DNA from: Leguminivora glycinivorella
Lineage: Eukaryota; Arthropoda; Insecta; Lepidoptera; Tortricidae
Length of the DNA: 64,000 nucleotides
Assembly: GCF_023078275.1 (NCBI RefSeq)
Contig: NC_062971.1
Span: 15,748,001 to 15,812,000, forward strand
Direction: 5' to 3'
Notes under the pieces: generated by a model
Databases searched by the model: none
The model's input: the letters and a program-made list of their open reading frames with translations, nothing else
Told to the model about the DNA's origin: nothing
Shown: positions 54,306 to 64,000 of the stretch, piece by piece
Position numbering within the stretch: the stretch's first letter is position 1
Layout of the letters: every line of letters starts with the position of its first letter
Made by a program: the position numbers and the translations under genes

Positions 54306-54445
54306 CAGCGGGGCAAATCTCGACTGGGGGGGCAATTGTAACTGTTCCATTATTACACTATGATGTTAAGTTCTACCATGTATCCACTGAACACGCCTAC
54401 CATAAATAACCGGTGCAAAACATGGAAAAAATGGATCAGTTACAC
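54306..54445. mobile_element. CAGCGGGGCAAAT MITE, copy 2, right end lost
   Basis: It starts after TA (54304-54305) with CAGCGGGGCAAATCTCGACT and runs through ATTATTACACTATGATGTTA to ATGGATCAGTTACA, where the homology stops before the right terminal repeat. Confidence 0.75.
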
Positions 54446-55079
54446 AACGATTTTACGCGTAAATACCGGGTTACCATAATAAGAGAACATTTTTATATCT
54501 ATTGCTATAATCACAATACATGTATTCACATTGTTCAACGCAAAAAAAACGTTGTCTACCTACTAATAATCTTACCTTATAATATGTCTAGATAACTTTC
54601 GAAAAACAATATTTTAAGTGACGAATTTAAAAAAGTCTTGTAGCCGTAACATATAACATTCAGACTTATAAACGGTTCGATAGTAAGACTCGAGGAGAGA
54701 CGAATGTGCATGTGTATATATGTAATTCATTTATTTTTGTCAGTCAGTTCTGCACGTAATATAACGGAGTTGCCTAGTATACGGGCAAATAACATCGTCA
54801 TCATTTGTGTAGAAATATTTTATGCAATTCCAAGTACCTAATACTATTCAATCCATGTTAGTACATACTCACCTAGAGAGCTTACATCAAGTACCTAAAA
54901 CTATTCTTCTTTTAGCTCATAATGTTCATATCAATCCAAACATAACGGCACCTATTATTAGAGAAAACATCTTCGTAACAAAGAGCAACCATCAATATTC
55001 TTATTTTGCTAGCTTTTACAATATCAAAGCCACCATTTGTATTTACAGATTAGAAATCAAAGATCGTGAGCAAGAATGG
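54446..55079. other. Intergenic DNA
   Basis: No known gene. A plus frame (54822-55292, 156 residues) overlaps the minus-strand candidate below; its composition is AT-driven and it shows no family motif. Confidence 0.35.
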
Positions 55080-55290
55080 GAAAATATTTGGTTTTCCCCC
55101 GCGTCACCGTGCAATGATATCATTTCCGAACGGACTGCGAAGTTCAAGAAGTCCCCTTTAACAATTTCTGAACATATCTATGCGTTTAGACCATCGGGGA
55201 TAGGACGAACATCTATGGATGCGCCTTGGGCCTCTGCCACTGCACCCAATATATCTCTTTCATCGAAGTTAAAATATAAGTGTATATGTT
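55080..55290 (-). pseudogene. Unrecognised decayed reading frame
   Basis: The minus strand from about 55286 reads NFDERDILGAVAEAQGASID, then VRPIPDGLNA, a stop, and ICSEIVKGDFLNFAVRSEMI followed by SLHGDAGENQ. The amino acid mix looks like real protein (balanced charge, GC-rich codons) and the single in-frame stop suggests decay. I do not recognise the family. It may be a gene relic, a transposon frame or one exon of a host gene with an error. No clear splice sites were identified. Confidence 0.3.
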
Positions 55291-55516
55291 AGAGAGGTAC
55301 CTAGTTATACTTACGTGAATACCATAATTTATTGTATCACTCACATTGCAGTGACTAAGAACCTCGTGATGAAACCATACAAATATCAGGGCCCAAAATT
55401 TTGGACTCTGAAATGAAAGGAAAACAGCAGTCAAATTTCGTATAATCCTGAGCAATTATCAGATCATCTTGCTTCTTGCTCTTAAATGACCAGTGGTATA
55501 AATGACGAACGCATAG
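55291..55516. other. Intergenic DNA
   Basis: Nothing recognised. Confidence 0.35.
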
Positions 55517-55695
55517 ATCCATACTAATATTATAAATTTAATATGTGTGTGTCTGTTTGTTTGTCCGTCCTTCACGGTAAAACGGAGCGACGAATCGTGA
55601 TATTTTAAGTGGAGATAGTTGAAGGGATGAAGAGTGACATAGGCTACTTTTTTGTCTCTTTCTAACGCGAGCGAAGCTGCGGGCAAAAGCTAGTT
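55517..55695 (-). mobile_element. ACTAGCTTTTGCCCGC-type repeat, copy 3, minus
   Basis: The reverse complement of the family: starts ATCCATACTAATATTATA, passes GTCCGTCCTTCACGGTAAAA and CGGAGCGACGAATCG, ends GCTGCGGGCAAAAGCTAGT. Confidence 0.8.
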
Positions 55696-55788
55696 AAATA
55701 TAAGAAGATCATATCATCCCATACATTAAAATGGGTCGCATTAAGAACGCGCATACAGTACAATGCCTTGTTGCCATCGATTATTTGT

Positions 55789-55870
55789 AAATTGGCGTTA
55801 AGTGTCACTTTTGAGCCATAAATCTATGTCAAAAGTGACACTTAACGCCATCTACAAGTACAATCGAAAG
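55789..55870. repeat. Hairpin repeat with 23-bp arms
   Basis: TGGCGTTAAGTGTCACTTTT (from 55793) and its complement AAAAGTGACACTTAACGCCA (to 55852) form a perfect stem around a ~19-base loop, flanked by partial pairing. Likely a small foldback MITE. Confidence 0.75.
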
Positions 55871-56450
55871 CTACATTTTTTTGTGGTGCCATCTGATGCG
55901 CGTTCTTAGGCGGTCGCTATTTTATGGGATGGTAGAGACAACACTAAGAAGCTAACGTTATTAAACGTGTGTTAATTATTTAAGTTGGTAAGGTGTGTAT
56001 ATTTTGAACATTCCCCAATTTATTGAATAAAGTCATAAAGTGTCTTTAAACTTGCCCATGCAATAGTCTCTACACTTACAAACATCAATTTTAACTAGCA
56101 ACATAGTATATAATTTTAATGCAGCGTAATGTCCACTCCAGTCCACGGCGATTGATATTCAATTCGGGCAGAAAGATCGCCCCGAGACTGTGCACAATTG
56201 AATTTGAAAACACCACCCCCATGCTAGGGGGGCCACGGGTCTGGGGGCAGCGGGACACGGCCGCTACTTTGTACACAGGAATACTGTTCGTGGAGACAGT
56301 TGTTAATACATATTTGTTGTTCTCAATAAATATGTAGAAACGCCATAAAATACGCATCATTGTTTAAGACTCTGCTGTAGTTTAATTGGGTTGGGTTGGG
56401 AGTGAAATTGGGAGAATAAACCTTCAAGTAAAGTTTATGTCTATGTATTT
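55871..56450. other. Intergenic DNA
   Basis: GC-richer block at 56130-56270 (CCACGGGTCTGGGGGCAGCG). Minus and plus short frames here have no recognised motif. Confidence 0.35.
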
Positions 56451-56693
56451 ACTAGCTTTTGCCCGCGGCTTCACTCGCATTGTTCGAAAATAGCCGAATG
56501 TTCCATACAAACTTCCACCCCCCATTGTAGGGAAGTGGGGGGTTAGAAAAAGACCAAAAGTAGCCTATGTCACTCTCCATCCCTTCAACTACCTCGACTT
56601 AAATCACGTCTATTCGTCGCTCCGTTTTGCCGTGAAAGACGTACAAACAAACAGACACACACACTTTCCCATTTATAATATTAAGTATGGAGT
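56451..56693 (+). mobile_element. ACTAGCTTTTGCCCGC-type repeat, copy 4
   Basis: It starts ACTAGCTTTTGCCCGCGGCT, includes an extra 60-bp section (TTGTAGGGAAGTGGGGGGTT), then AAAGTAGCCTATGTCACTCT, CGTCGCTCCGTTTTGCCGTG and AATATTAAGTATGGA. Confidence 0.75.
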
Positions 56694-56828
56694 ATGGATA
56701 TAAGTACCTTAATACCATGAGTTTAAAACTGTGTAAAGATTAAAAATGCGGTAAAAATTCTGATGTAAGTATATAGACAATATCAACATTACCAACGATA
56801 AAAAGCAGATGCACCTGCAATAAACGCT

Positions 56829-56898
56829 CTAGTAGATATCTATCTCTGTCGCGCCAATATAGGATAGATATCTACTAGCGCTTCGTTTCGTGAAAAAA
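56829..56898. mobile_element. Fragment related to the nested MITE at 43187
   Basis: CTAGTAGATATCTATCTCTG and its near inverse GATAGATATCTACTAGCGCT flank TCGCGCCAATA; GCGCTTCGTTTCGTG is shared with 43220-43245 in reverse. Confidence 0.6.
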
Positions 56899-56921
56899 CT
56901 TATTTATGTGCTTATAGGTAA

Positions 56922-57066
56922 AAAACTTAAGAAAGTCACCTGTTGTAGGTATGTGTGAGTGACGTTTTCGATTAGAGAACACATATTTAAAATTAGTAAC
57001 ACAAAAAAAAGGCCTATTCGAACACGTCACTCACACATACAACAGGTGATTTTCTTAAGTTTTTCA
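56922..57066. mobile_element. Foldback element, ~145 bp
   Basis: The arms AACTTAAGAAAGTCACCTGT and TGTAGGTATGTGTGAGTGAC pair with GTCACTCACACATACAACAG and GTGATTTTCTTAAGTTTTTC. The loop of ~55 bases is AT-rich. Confidence 0.8.
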
Positions 57067-57678
57067 CCTATACTTGTAATTAAAGTATCAAATCATGCGA
57101 ATTTTCGTCCTTGACAACAGACCCGTGTAGGAACGATTAAAATTAACCATACGGTAAAACATGATGCTATTATTTGTATGTTTTTATTGGCTTTACATTC
57201 AGCTATTCTATATTATATGTATTGACTCCAAATTATCGAAAAAACAAATGAATTACTTTTGTGTGGTCACCGTGCCGCCAGCGCGCGTCCATTCTCCCGC
57301 CCATAGACAACAGTTTTATTGTTTTTATATTTATTTATCCGAACTGTTTTTGCTGTCCGTGGCCCTGTCGTTTGCGCCTTTATGATAGCAGAGGACCAGA
57401 GTATTATTATAGATACGACTTGATATCTGTAATAGAGATCGGGTATAAAGATATACCTCATGATCCTGAATTATTTTAATCTGAGTTTCGGAGCCATTAT
57501 GATGATTGAAACGATACTAGCAAGAGAACCAAACCAAGTGCCAAATTTATTTTTTTGCAAGTCTGTTACAGGTGAAGTGTTTTTCCTAATAATCTAAATA
57601 GATAAAATCCTTTAGGTAGAAACCCTAAAATGAAAAATTGGGAAGTCCTAGAACGGGACGAATGATTTTTGAATAAGG
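57067..57678. other. Intergenic DNA
   Basis: No exon supported. Overlapping short frames at 57161-57479 lack motifs. Confidence 0.4.
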
Positions 57679-57680
57679 TA

Positions 57681-57880
57681 CAGCGGGGCAAATCTCGACT
57701 GGGGGGCAATTGTAAATTTGTAACTAATCCATTTTTTCCATTATTACACTATGATGTTGAGTTCTACGTGTATCCACTGAACACGCCTCACTCTATTTAA
57801 TAATGCAAACATTGTAAATTGTAAAACATGAAAAAAATTGACCAGTTACATTTGTCCCCGAGTCGAGATTTGCCCCGCTG
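57681..57880. mobile_element. CAGCGGGGCAAAT MITE, copy 3 (200 bp)
   Basis: A complete copy with CAGCGGGGCAAATCTCGACT and GAGTCGAGATTTGCCCCGCTG ends and TA duplications (57679-57680, 57881-57882). It lacks the extra segment of copy 1 and thus shows the uninterrupted form. Confidence 0.85.
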
Positions 57881-57882
57881 TA

Positions 57883-59835
57883 CCCACCTTAATGTCTTTT
57901 TAGAAGCCTGTGAATATAAAGCGAGTGTGTCTACGAAATTGATTTCCTTATCATAACACAACCACCTGTAATTCTGTCGATAATAATGATAATACCTCCA
58001 TTTTCTATCAACGTTTGTCGTCTTGGCTAGAGTTCTTGTTATTCCCCAATCACAATATTGGAATTTTACTTTAATCATTGGGTACCAACCCTAATTTAAA
58101 TAAATAGGTAACATAAGACTAGCATTTGATTCAAGTCATATCCCTACTAAGCTGTCTGTATCAGGTGAAAGCAAAGGTCCGACTATAATACGTCAGCGCG
58201 ATTTAGAATAGCCACCCCCGCGTTATCGTAAACTTTTACCACTTTATACTTAAAGCTCCTTTAGACTAACATCGACCTTAGCATTTGTTAATAGAGGCGG
58301 TACTGAGTGTAAAGTTATGTTGGTAAGTGTGTATGATATTTTGCCGTTCGAAATCAATCCAATATCGCGTCGTGTTTGATCGCATCGTTCCGAATATTAC
58401 TCATACAATGTCGCAAATGGATATGAATACGTGAGATAGGTTGAGCGGAAAACATGTTTTGATTACGTTATGGGGAATAATGAGGGCTTTTTTGTAGAGA
58501 GTCTATAACAAAGAAAGCAGCTTGATGACTGACACACAGCACAGTTGTTAAAGGAATCGAGTACAGCTGACTGTGGTTTTAAATCTGTAGCATCGAGACA
58601 TATTACATCTCTCAAATGATAATTAACCTTCATAACTACTTATACATCTTATTATGTAGGGATATTTACCTAGGTTTTAATTTATAAATCCACCAATTCT
58701 TAAGTTGAGGCGGAGAACCGTAATGCAACTTACCCATAAGTACCTTAACGTAGTACCTACACTACCTACTTGTATGTAACTAAGTACTCATAGATAAGCT
58801 TGATTAAAATTAAAAATCGTGTGGGAGTACTTCATATCATGTTGTCATAGGTTTGGAAGAAAAAAAACGTAATGCATTTTAAAAACACAATACAGTCAAT
58901 CAATACGAATGCTATGATTTCATTTAGATAGGGCGAATTTTTCGTTAAAACTCGCAAAAAATAAATGAAAAGCTCGATTTCCACCATCCAGAGCACGCTA
59001 AACTGTTAATTCTTATGCTTAGGTCAGTTCAGTAAGAATCCGAGAAGCCTCCGATCCTACAGGACCAGGCATAATGTGGTCGTAGTGGACATCGCCTATA
59101 GATCAACAACAAGATGGCGGCATCGGCAGTCAGTTTTTGCCGCCAAAACTTCACTCATTTAGTTTTTATTACGTCACACGCCGCCCACTATGGCCGGGGT
59201 TCTTGTCACCATCAATCAATGTTTTATGCTAAAATCTAAGCAGATACGAACCTTCTACAAAATTTTAAATTAGGCAATTAGTAGGTATCTTCTATTTAAG
59301 CATATCATAACTAGTAAAAACCATTAGTTACCATTGTGTGGGCATATAACAGCGTGTATTTTTGATATAACAACAATATAACCCTTCAGGTGGCAGAGCT
59401 ACAAGTTGCATAGGGTAGAAGTGGCGCGGTCATTTCGTTTAAAAACATTCCGTTAAGTGGCAGGCGCCGGGAGCCGGACTCTGGGAAAAACAAGCTGTTA
59501 AGTGGCAGGGACCGGCTCCCGGATCCCGTGCGATGATATACCTAAATATATTAAATAAAACCGTCTAAGACTATATCTAGCTTCCTCATACTTGCACGAA
59601 CCATTCGTCACTAAACAAGAACGACATTCAGTAAAGGTTCAACACCTTCAACTTCAAAACAACTTGAAATATGACCCAATTTGATTGGACCACCCGCCTG
59701 CCATATTTGAGAAACGTGTTTAAAATCCGTCTTTTTGCAAAAATTGTACTGTAATATTTAAAAAAAGGGATATAAGTGTAAATAAATGTATACTTAAGTC
59801 CCTGAATTACTCTTTTCTACAATTTACTGTTTTTT
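57883..59835. other. Intergenic DNA with a repeated AAGTGGCAGG phrase
   Basis: No exon. At 59451-59525 GTTAAGTGGCAGG occurs twice with CCGGGAGCCGG and CCGGCTCCCGG. A related inverted phrase with GAAGGGTTAA is at 61140-61202, and ATAACCCTTC at 59379; these may be ends of an old TIR element spanning 59.4-61.2 kb. Confidence 0.35.
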
Positions 59836-60835
59836 AGGGTTCCGTAATCAACTAGGAACCCTTATGGTTTCGCCTTGTCTGTCTGTCTGTCCGTCCGTCC
59901 GTCCGTCCGCGGATAATCTCAGTAACCGTTAGCATTAGAAAGCTGAAATTTGGTACCAATATGTATATCAATCACGCCAACAAAGTGCAAAAATAAAAAA
60001 TGGAAAAAAATGTTTTATTAGTATTGATATTTTTTTTTCATTTCAACCCCAAGATGTGATATAGGTATTGTTGGATAGGTATTTAAAAATTTACTGGGTT
60101 TACTGCGATCGTTTTTTGATAATATTAATATTTTCGGAAATAATCACTCCTAAAGGAAAAAACCGGCCAAGAGCGTGTCGGACCACGCTCAGTGTAGGGT
60201 TCCGTAGTTTTCCGTATTTTTCTCAAAAACTACTGAACCTATCAAATTCAAAATAATTTTCCTAGAAAGTCCTTATAAAGTTCTACTTTTGGGATTTTTT
60301 TCACATTTTTTAAACATATGGTTCAAAAGTTAGAGGCGGACGCACTTTTTTTTCCTTTTGGAGCGATTATTTCCGAAAATATGAATATTATCATAAAACG
60401 ATTTTAGTAAACCCTTATTCATTTTTAAATACCTATCCAACAATATATCACACGTTGGGTTTGGAATGAAAAAAAATATCAGCCCCCACTTTGCATGTAG
60501 GGGGGGTACCCTAATAAAACATTTTTTTATTTTTTATTTTTGCACTTTGTTAGCGTGATTGATATACATATTGGTACCAAATTTCAGCTTTCTAGTGCTA
60601 ACGGTTACTGAGATTATCCGCGGACGGACGGACAGACAGACATGGCGAAACTATAAGGGTTCCTAGTTGACTACGGAACCCTAAAAAGTACGTCCCTCCC
60701 CTCTAACTTTTGAATAATATGTTTAAAAAATATGAAAAAAATCACAAAAGTAGAACTTTATAAAGACTTTCTATAGGAAAATTGTTTTGAACTTGAAACC
60801 CTACACTGAGCGTGGCCCGACACGCTCTTGACCGG
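59836..60835 (+). mobile_element. CCGGCCAAGAGCG-type repeat, copy 3 (outer, interrupted)
   Basis: The outer copy runs from AGGGTTCCGTAATCAACTAG (59836) with a GTCC microsatellite to CACTCCTAAAGGAAAA (60160), and resumes at GTACGTCCCTCCCCTCTAAC (60688) to CACGCTCTTGACCGG (60835). The gap is filled by a copy of the same family in opposite orientation. Against copy 2 (49344-49877) the break falls exactly in the A-run after TAAAGG. Confidence 0.85.
60163..60682 (-). mobile_element. CCGGCCAAGAGCG-type repeat, copy 4 (inner)
   Basis: A full-length inverted copy: CCGGCCAAGAGCGTGTCGGA at the left, a short GGAC run at 60622-60635 and ACTACGGAACCCT at the right, bordered by A-runs on both sides. It is inserted inside copy 3. 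Confidence 0.85.
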
Positions 60836-62340
60836 TTTTTTTCCTAAATAAAGTTACTTTAATACCTACATGGAAATGGAAAATGTAGCCATCTGATATT
60901 TGATTGAGTCTGGCAAAATTCACATAAATGGAATGTATTTTTTTGCTATGGAATGATTTTAGTAGTTTCATAATGAATCCAGTAATATAATGGCTTATGC
61001 ACAACATCCCTACATTTTTGAGAAATTATAATTTTTGTAACATTAGTAACATTCTCGATGACCACCCGTGAGGGCCCCGCCACTCAAGGGTAAACTTTTT
61101 CTGTCATTTTATCGGTATCCTTGCCATTCAATAGCTTTTTCACTGCCTGCCTGCCACTTTAGGTGCGGTCGGCTCCCGGATTTCGCCAACGAAGGGTTAA
61201 GTAAGTGGTAGGTATATATATAGGTACCTACTTACTGGGGTGAGTGCAGATATTTGTAGAACAGTATACCTACCTACAGTTGTGTCTCGGGTTTAAGTCA
61301 TACAAATCTGAAGCAGATAGATATTACCGCGAATTATAAATACTATCAAAAAATAAAAAAATAAATGTGGGTGGGGTGGGAGGTAATAATCTATTTTTTG
61401 GCCATCTGGCAACTGCAATTATGTATACTTATCATTTTCGTAAAATTTTGGGACAAGCAAATTACTATGAGGAAATTTCCTAAGGTCATAAAAAAGTTAA
61501 TATACGAGTTTTAAGTAGCAAACATTTTTAAGTATTTTTTCTTTGCATGTGTTTTCACTTAAAAACGAAACTTAAAAAAAAGCCTTTCTCAAGAATCACT
61601 CTATTCATAGCCATTCATAGGTAAAAGCTCAATAAGATCCCTGTTACGAGCAAGTGTGCTGAAAAGTTACACACGTCAGTGTTCTACATCTTCAAGTCAT
61701 TTTCATCAGTCTCGCATCCATGGTTCTCGAGAAAGATGCTCGAATAGGCTAGTTTCCTATACTTAAAATAAAATATTCTATGCACTGCACGAAATAAAGC
61801 TCCACAAAATTTGAAGATATATATGGACAGTAGTTGTATTTCAACAAAATTTCATAAAAATTTCTATTTAATAAGTCAAAGTGAAAGATAAAAAGTAAAT
61901 GAATTGACCGTGACGTCACTCCTCAGTATTTCATATTAATTCCATACTAGCAAATCGTTTTAAAGAAGCTGATTTGACTAGTAGGAAACTAGTCTATTAC
62001 CGAAAAAAAAGAAAAAAGAGAACAAAAAAATGTTTGTACTGAAAAACCTCTCCAGAAACAATGTAAAAACACTGCCATCTAGCGCCGAGTAGTTAAACGA
62101 AAAAATATAAATATTAAGACGTGATGATCACAGATGGCACTACTTGCACAAAGAAATAATAAATTATTTGGAAATAAATAATATTTCCAATACCAAATGT
62201 ACTATTTAGTTATGTTTTTTATTATAAAAGTAATGCAAAAAATAGTTAACGAAATCCTTAAAAAAATGTATAGAAGTATGGCATTACCGGTATTGCCTCA
62301 CATCCGTTGAGCACCAGAGTTATTAAAAATAAACCAAACG
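60836..62340. other. Intergenic DNA upstream of transketolase
   Basis: AT-rich, with no exon or named repeat supported beyond the possible TIR end near 61190. Confidence 0.45.
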
Positions 62341-62437
62341 TCAATTTTTGACACTTCTCGATTGAAGCGCGCCGCGGGTGGTCCGGTTATAACAACGTGG
62401 TGTCTTATATCTTTTGATAAACATTCCTAACTCCAAA
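62341..62437 (+). promoter_or_regulatory. Probable transketolase 5' leader / proximal promoter
   Basis: The ~100 bases before the ATG contain a CG-rich GCGCGCCGCGGGTGGTCCGG and a pyrimidine-containing leader ending CTCCAAAATG. No TATA box at a sensible distance is visible, so the start site is not fixed. Confidence 0.35.
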
Positions 62438-62535
62438 ATGAAGGGTGACAAGAACGTAGATGTCCAGGCTCTAAAGGACATCGCCAACAAGCTCAGAATC
62501 GACAGCATAGTCGCCACAAATGCATCAAAGTCCGG
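62438..62535 (+). CDS. Transketolase, first coding exon
   Basis: Transketolase is the thiamine-diphosphate enzyme of the non-oxidative pentose phosphate pathway in the cytosol; it moves two-carbon units between sugar phosphates. The exon begins with ATG in a good context (CAAAATG) and encodes about 33 residues: QALKDIANKLRIDSIVATNA then SKSG, which match the conserved N-terminal helix of animal transketolases (ALKD.ANRLRI.SI.AT..SGSGHPTS). It ends at 62535, followed by GTGAGT, a consensus donor (phase 2), so the glycine codon of SGHPTS is completed by the next exon. That exon, with the HPTS and thiamine-site regions, is not in the window. It points away from the NK6 gene. Confidence 0.92.
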
Positions 62536-64000
62536 GTGAGTGTCTAACCTCATAGCGTCGGTACTTTGTTGACCCGCTATTTTGAAGGTCTAATGAAGGT
62601 TAAAAATGCTTGTATTACCAATTAGATTCCAATAGTTTTGATAAAGAATCCGTCTTGATAGGTGTTGTAGTAACATTACCCGAATTTTAATAAGATAAGT
62701 CATAAATATCACTGAAAATAATCATCAATAAAATGTACTTAGGCCGGCACTTAAAAATTTCATGCAAATGAATTCACAAGGTCAAAAATACATTTGCCGG
62801 CGTTCCGGTGGACTTTTGACTGTATGTGTTATTAGTCTGTTAGTCTTATACATTATGATTTGCTTCGGATTAGGTTCATAAACAATCGCGAGGTTAGGAC
62901 CACGTGATTGTTTTGTAGCCCTCATCCAAGGCCGCCCGCTCTCTAATTTATCGTAATATTTATACTTTTTGATAGCGTAGGATAGATAGGTGATAATAAT
63001 ATAACATTTACAATTTTATTGTAGGACTGTCTCTTCATAATTTGTTTATTAAATAGTTATGTGTGAATTATATTTAGCTTCTGTGTTGAAGCATGTGTTC
63101 AATCTTGAAATTCTGTACTTTCTGTTGTGAGTTTAAATTCGTATTTGGTGAATATGATTTTATGAGTTTTTCCTTGTAGAACTTGTAAAAGCAATACCCA
63201 TTAAACCCCAAATTTGAAAATTAAACCCCAAAACTTATACCTGTATATTAAACAGATTATAACATTTACAAAAATCAAATTCTATCAAATAAGCAAGAGG
63301 TGCTAACAAGGTAGATATCAGGCAATTTTTGTAGTAGGTCATCTGTGGCTCTTGATTATGGTTCCTTGCAGCACTGACACTGGCAATTTTGAAATTATTC
63401 AACATGACTTTCAAAAAGTTTGTTCTGATGCTAAAATTTATCAAGTTGCTTTACTAAATTATAAGTAATATATTATGCCCTAGAAAGAAGCTTATTCCAA
63501 TGAGTTTTTAGGCACTTGTGTTTGAAATGTTATTTATTATTTACCTGACACATTTTGGTGAAGGAAAACTTCATCGGACACCGGACTAATCTCAATAATG
63601 CATAGTTACATTCTCGGTTGCAAGGTCAGGTAGCAGTCGCTTTCCTAAAGCAAATTGCTTGTGAAAGAGTACTCGAGCCCGAAGAGAAATAGTGAGATAA
63701 TGCAAGATAGAAGAAATAGCAAATAGTGAATTCTTAATACATACAAAATTTTCACAAGGGTGAATACCCTTTAAATAAATATTCTAAGGGGTTAAAAATG
63801 GTATGTAAAGCTTATTTCATTGTATAATTATGATATAAATAATCTGTGTACAAGTATTGTTTCATATGTTATATCAACTGCGGTAGTTGCATACTATTTT
63901 ATGTTATAAACTTGTCAATAACCTTAATTTGTCATTGATAGAGAATTGCGGTTGACCAGTGACCTGAGATATAACAAACCAATACCTTTTGATAATGAGA
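62536..64000 (+). other. Transketolase intron 1 (partial)
   Basis: It starts with the GTGAGT donor. No exon encoding the expected HPTS continuation is present up to the window end. The intron is AT-rich; no repeat that I recognise. Confidence 0.75.

Noticed and set aside
54822..55292. 156-residue plus-strand frame, the longest single frame after the mariner fragment
   Set aside because: AT-driven composition, no domain, and the overlapping minus-strand reading looks more protein-like.
62536..64000. Second transketolase exon
   Set aside because: I looked for the expected GHPTS continuation after an AG acceptor and did not find it in any frame.

Overview
The window looks like nuclear DNA of an insect, most probably a moth or butterfly. 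The evidence is (i) two short exons from conserved animal genes, each ending at a good GT splice donor, (ii) AT-rich intergenic DNA with no bacterial-style gene packing, and (iii) many repeat families that I recognise as typical of Lepidoptera: tRNA-derived SINEs, RTE- and CR1-like LINE 3' ends, mariners, Penelope-like elements and microsatellite-bearing MITE-like repeats. The species cannot be told from the sequence. Family names rest on recall and visible structure; no database search was possible.

Only two host protein-coding genes are visible, both partial and transcribed away from each other. On the minus strand near 12 kb is the first coding exon of an NK6-class homeobox gene (HGTX/Nkx6): it has the NK6 N-terminal motifs but the homeobox lies outside the window, toward lower coordinates. 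On the plus strand at 62.4 kb is the first coding exon of transketolase, whose first intron fills the rest of the window. The ~50 kb between them has no host coding exon that I can support. It is probably the upstream regulatory domain of the developmental gene, heavily colonised by transposons.

Layout: 0.7-2.8 kb, a stack of foldback elements, a mariner fragment and Penelope-type ends interrupted by LINE tails. 3.8-11.6 kb, LINE 3' ends (one RTE copy with an exact 12-bp target duplication), a near full-length dead mariner and a TIR element. 11.8-12.5 kb, NK6 exon and promoter side. 13.8-14.4 and 23.5-24.0 kb, two arrays of one GC-rich 151-bp satellite. 21.05-22.31 kb, an unusual field of a recurrent homeodomain-site-like motif. 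26.2-27.9 kb, a LINE split in mid-codon by a Penelope-like element. 28.6-31.5 kb, a SINE split by a chain of nested insertions including a 2.4-kb TIR element with an 8-bp target duplication. 32-41 kb, MITEs. 41.9-49.9 kb, large foldback composites, tRNA-like SINE heads and a duplicated ~435-bp repeat. 50-59 kb, mostly unique DNA with scattered MITEs and GC-rich islands. 59.8-60.8 kb, a MITE-like element inserted into a copy of its own family.

The strongest candidate for something undescribed is the 21.05-22.31 kb motif field. Next come the foldback composites at 42-48 kb and the twin satellite arrays. No CRISPR array, rRNA, bona fide tRNA gene or viral gene was seen.
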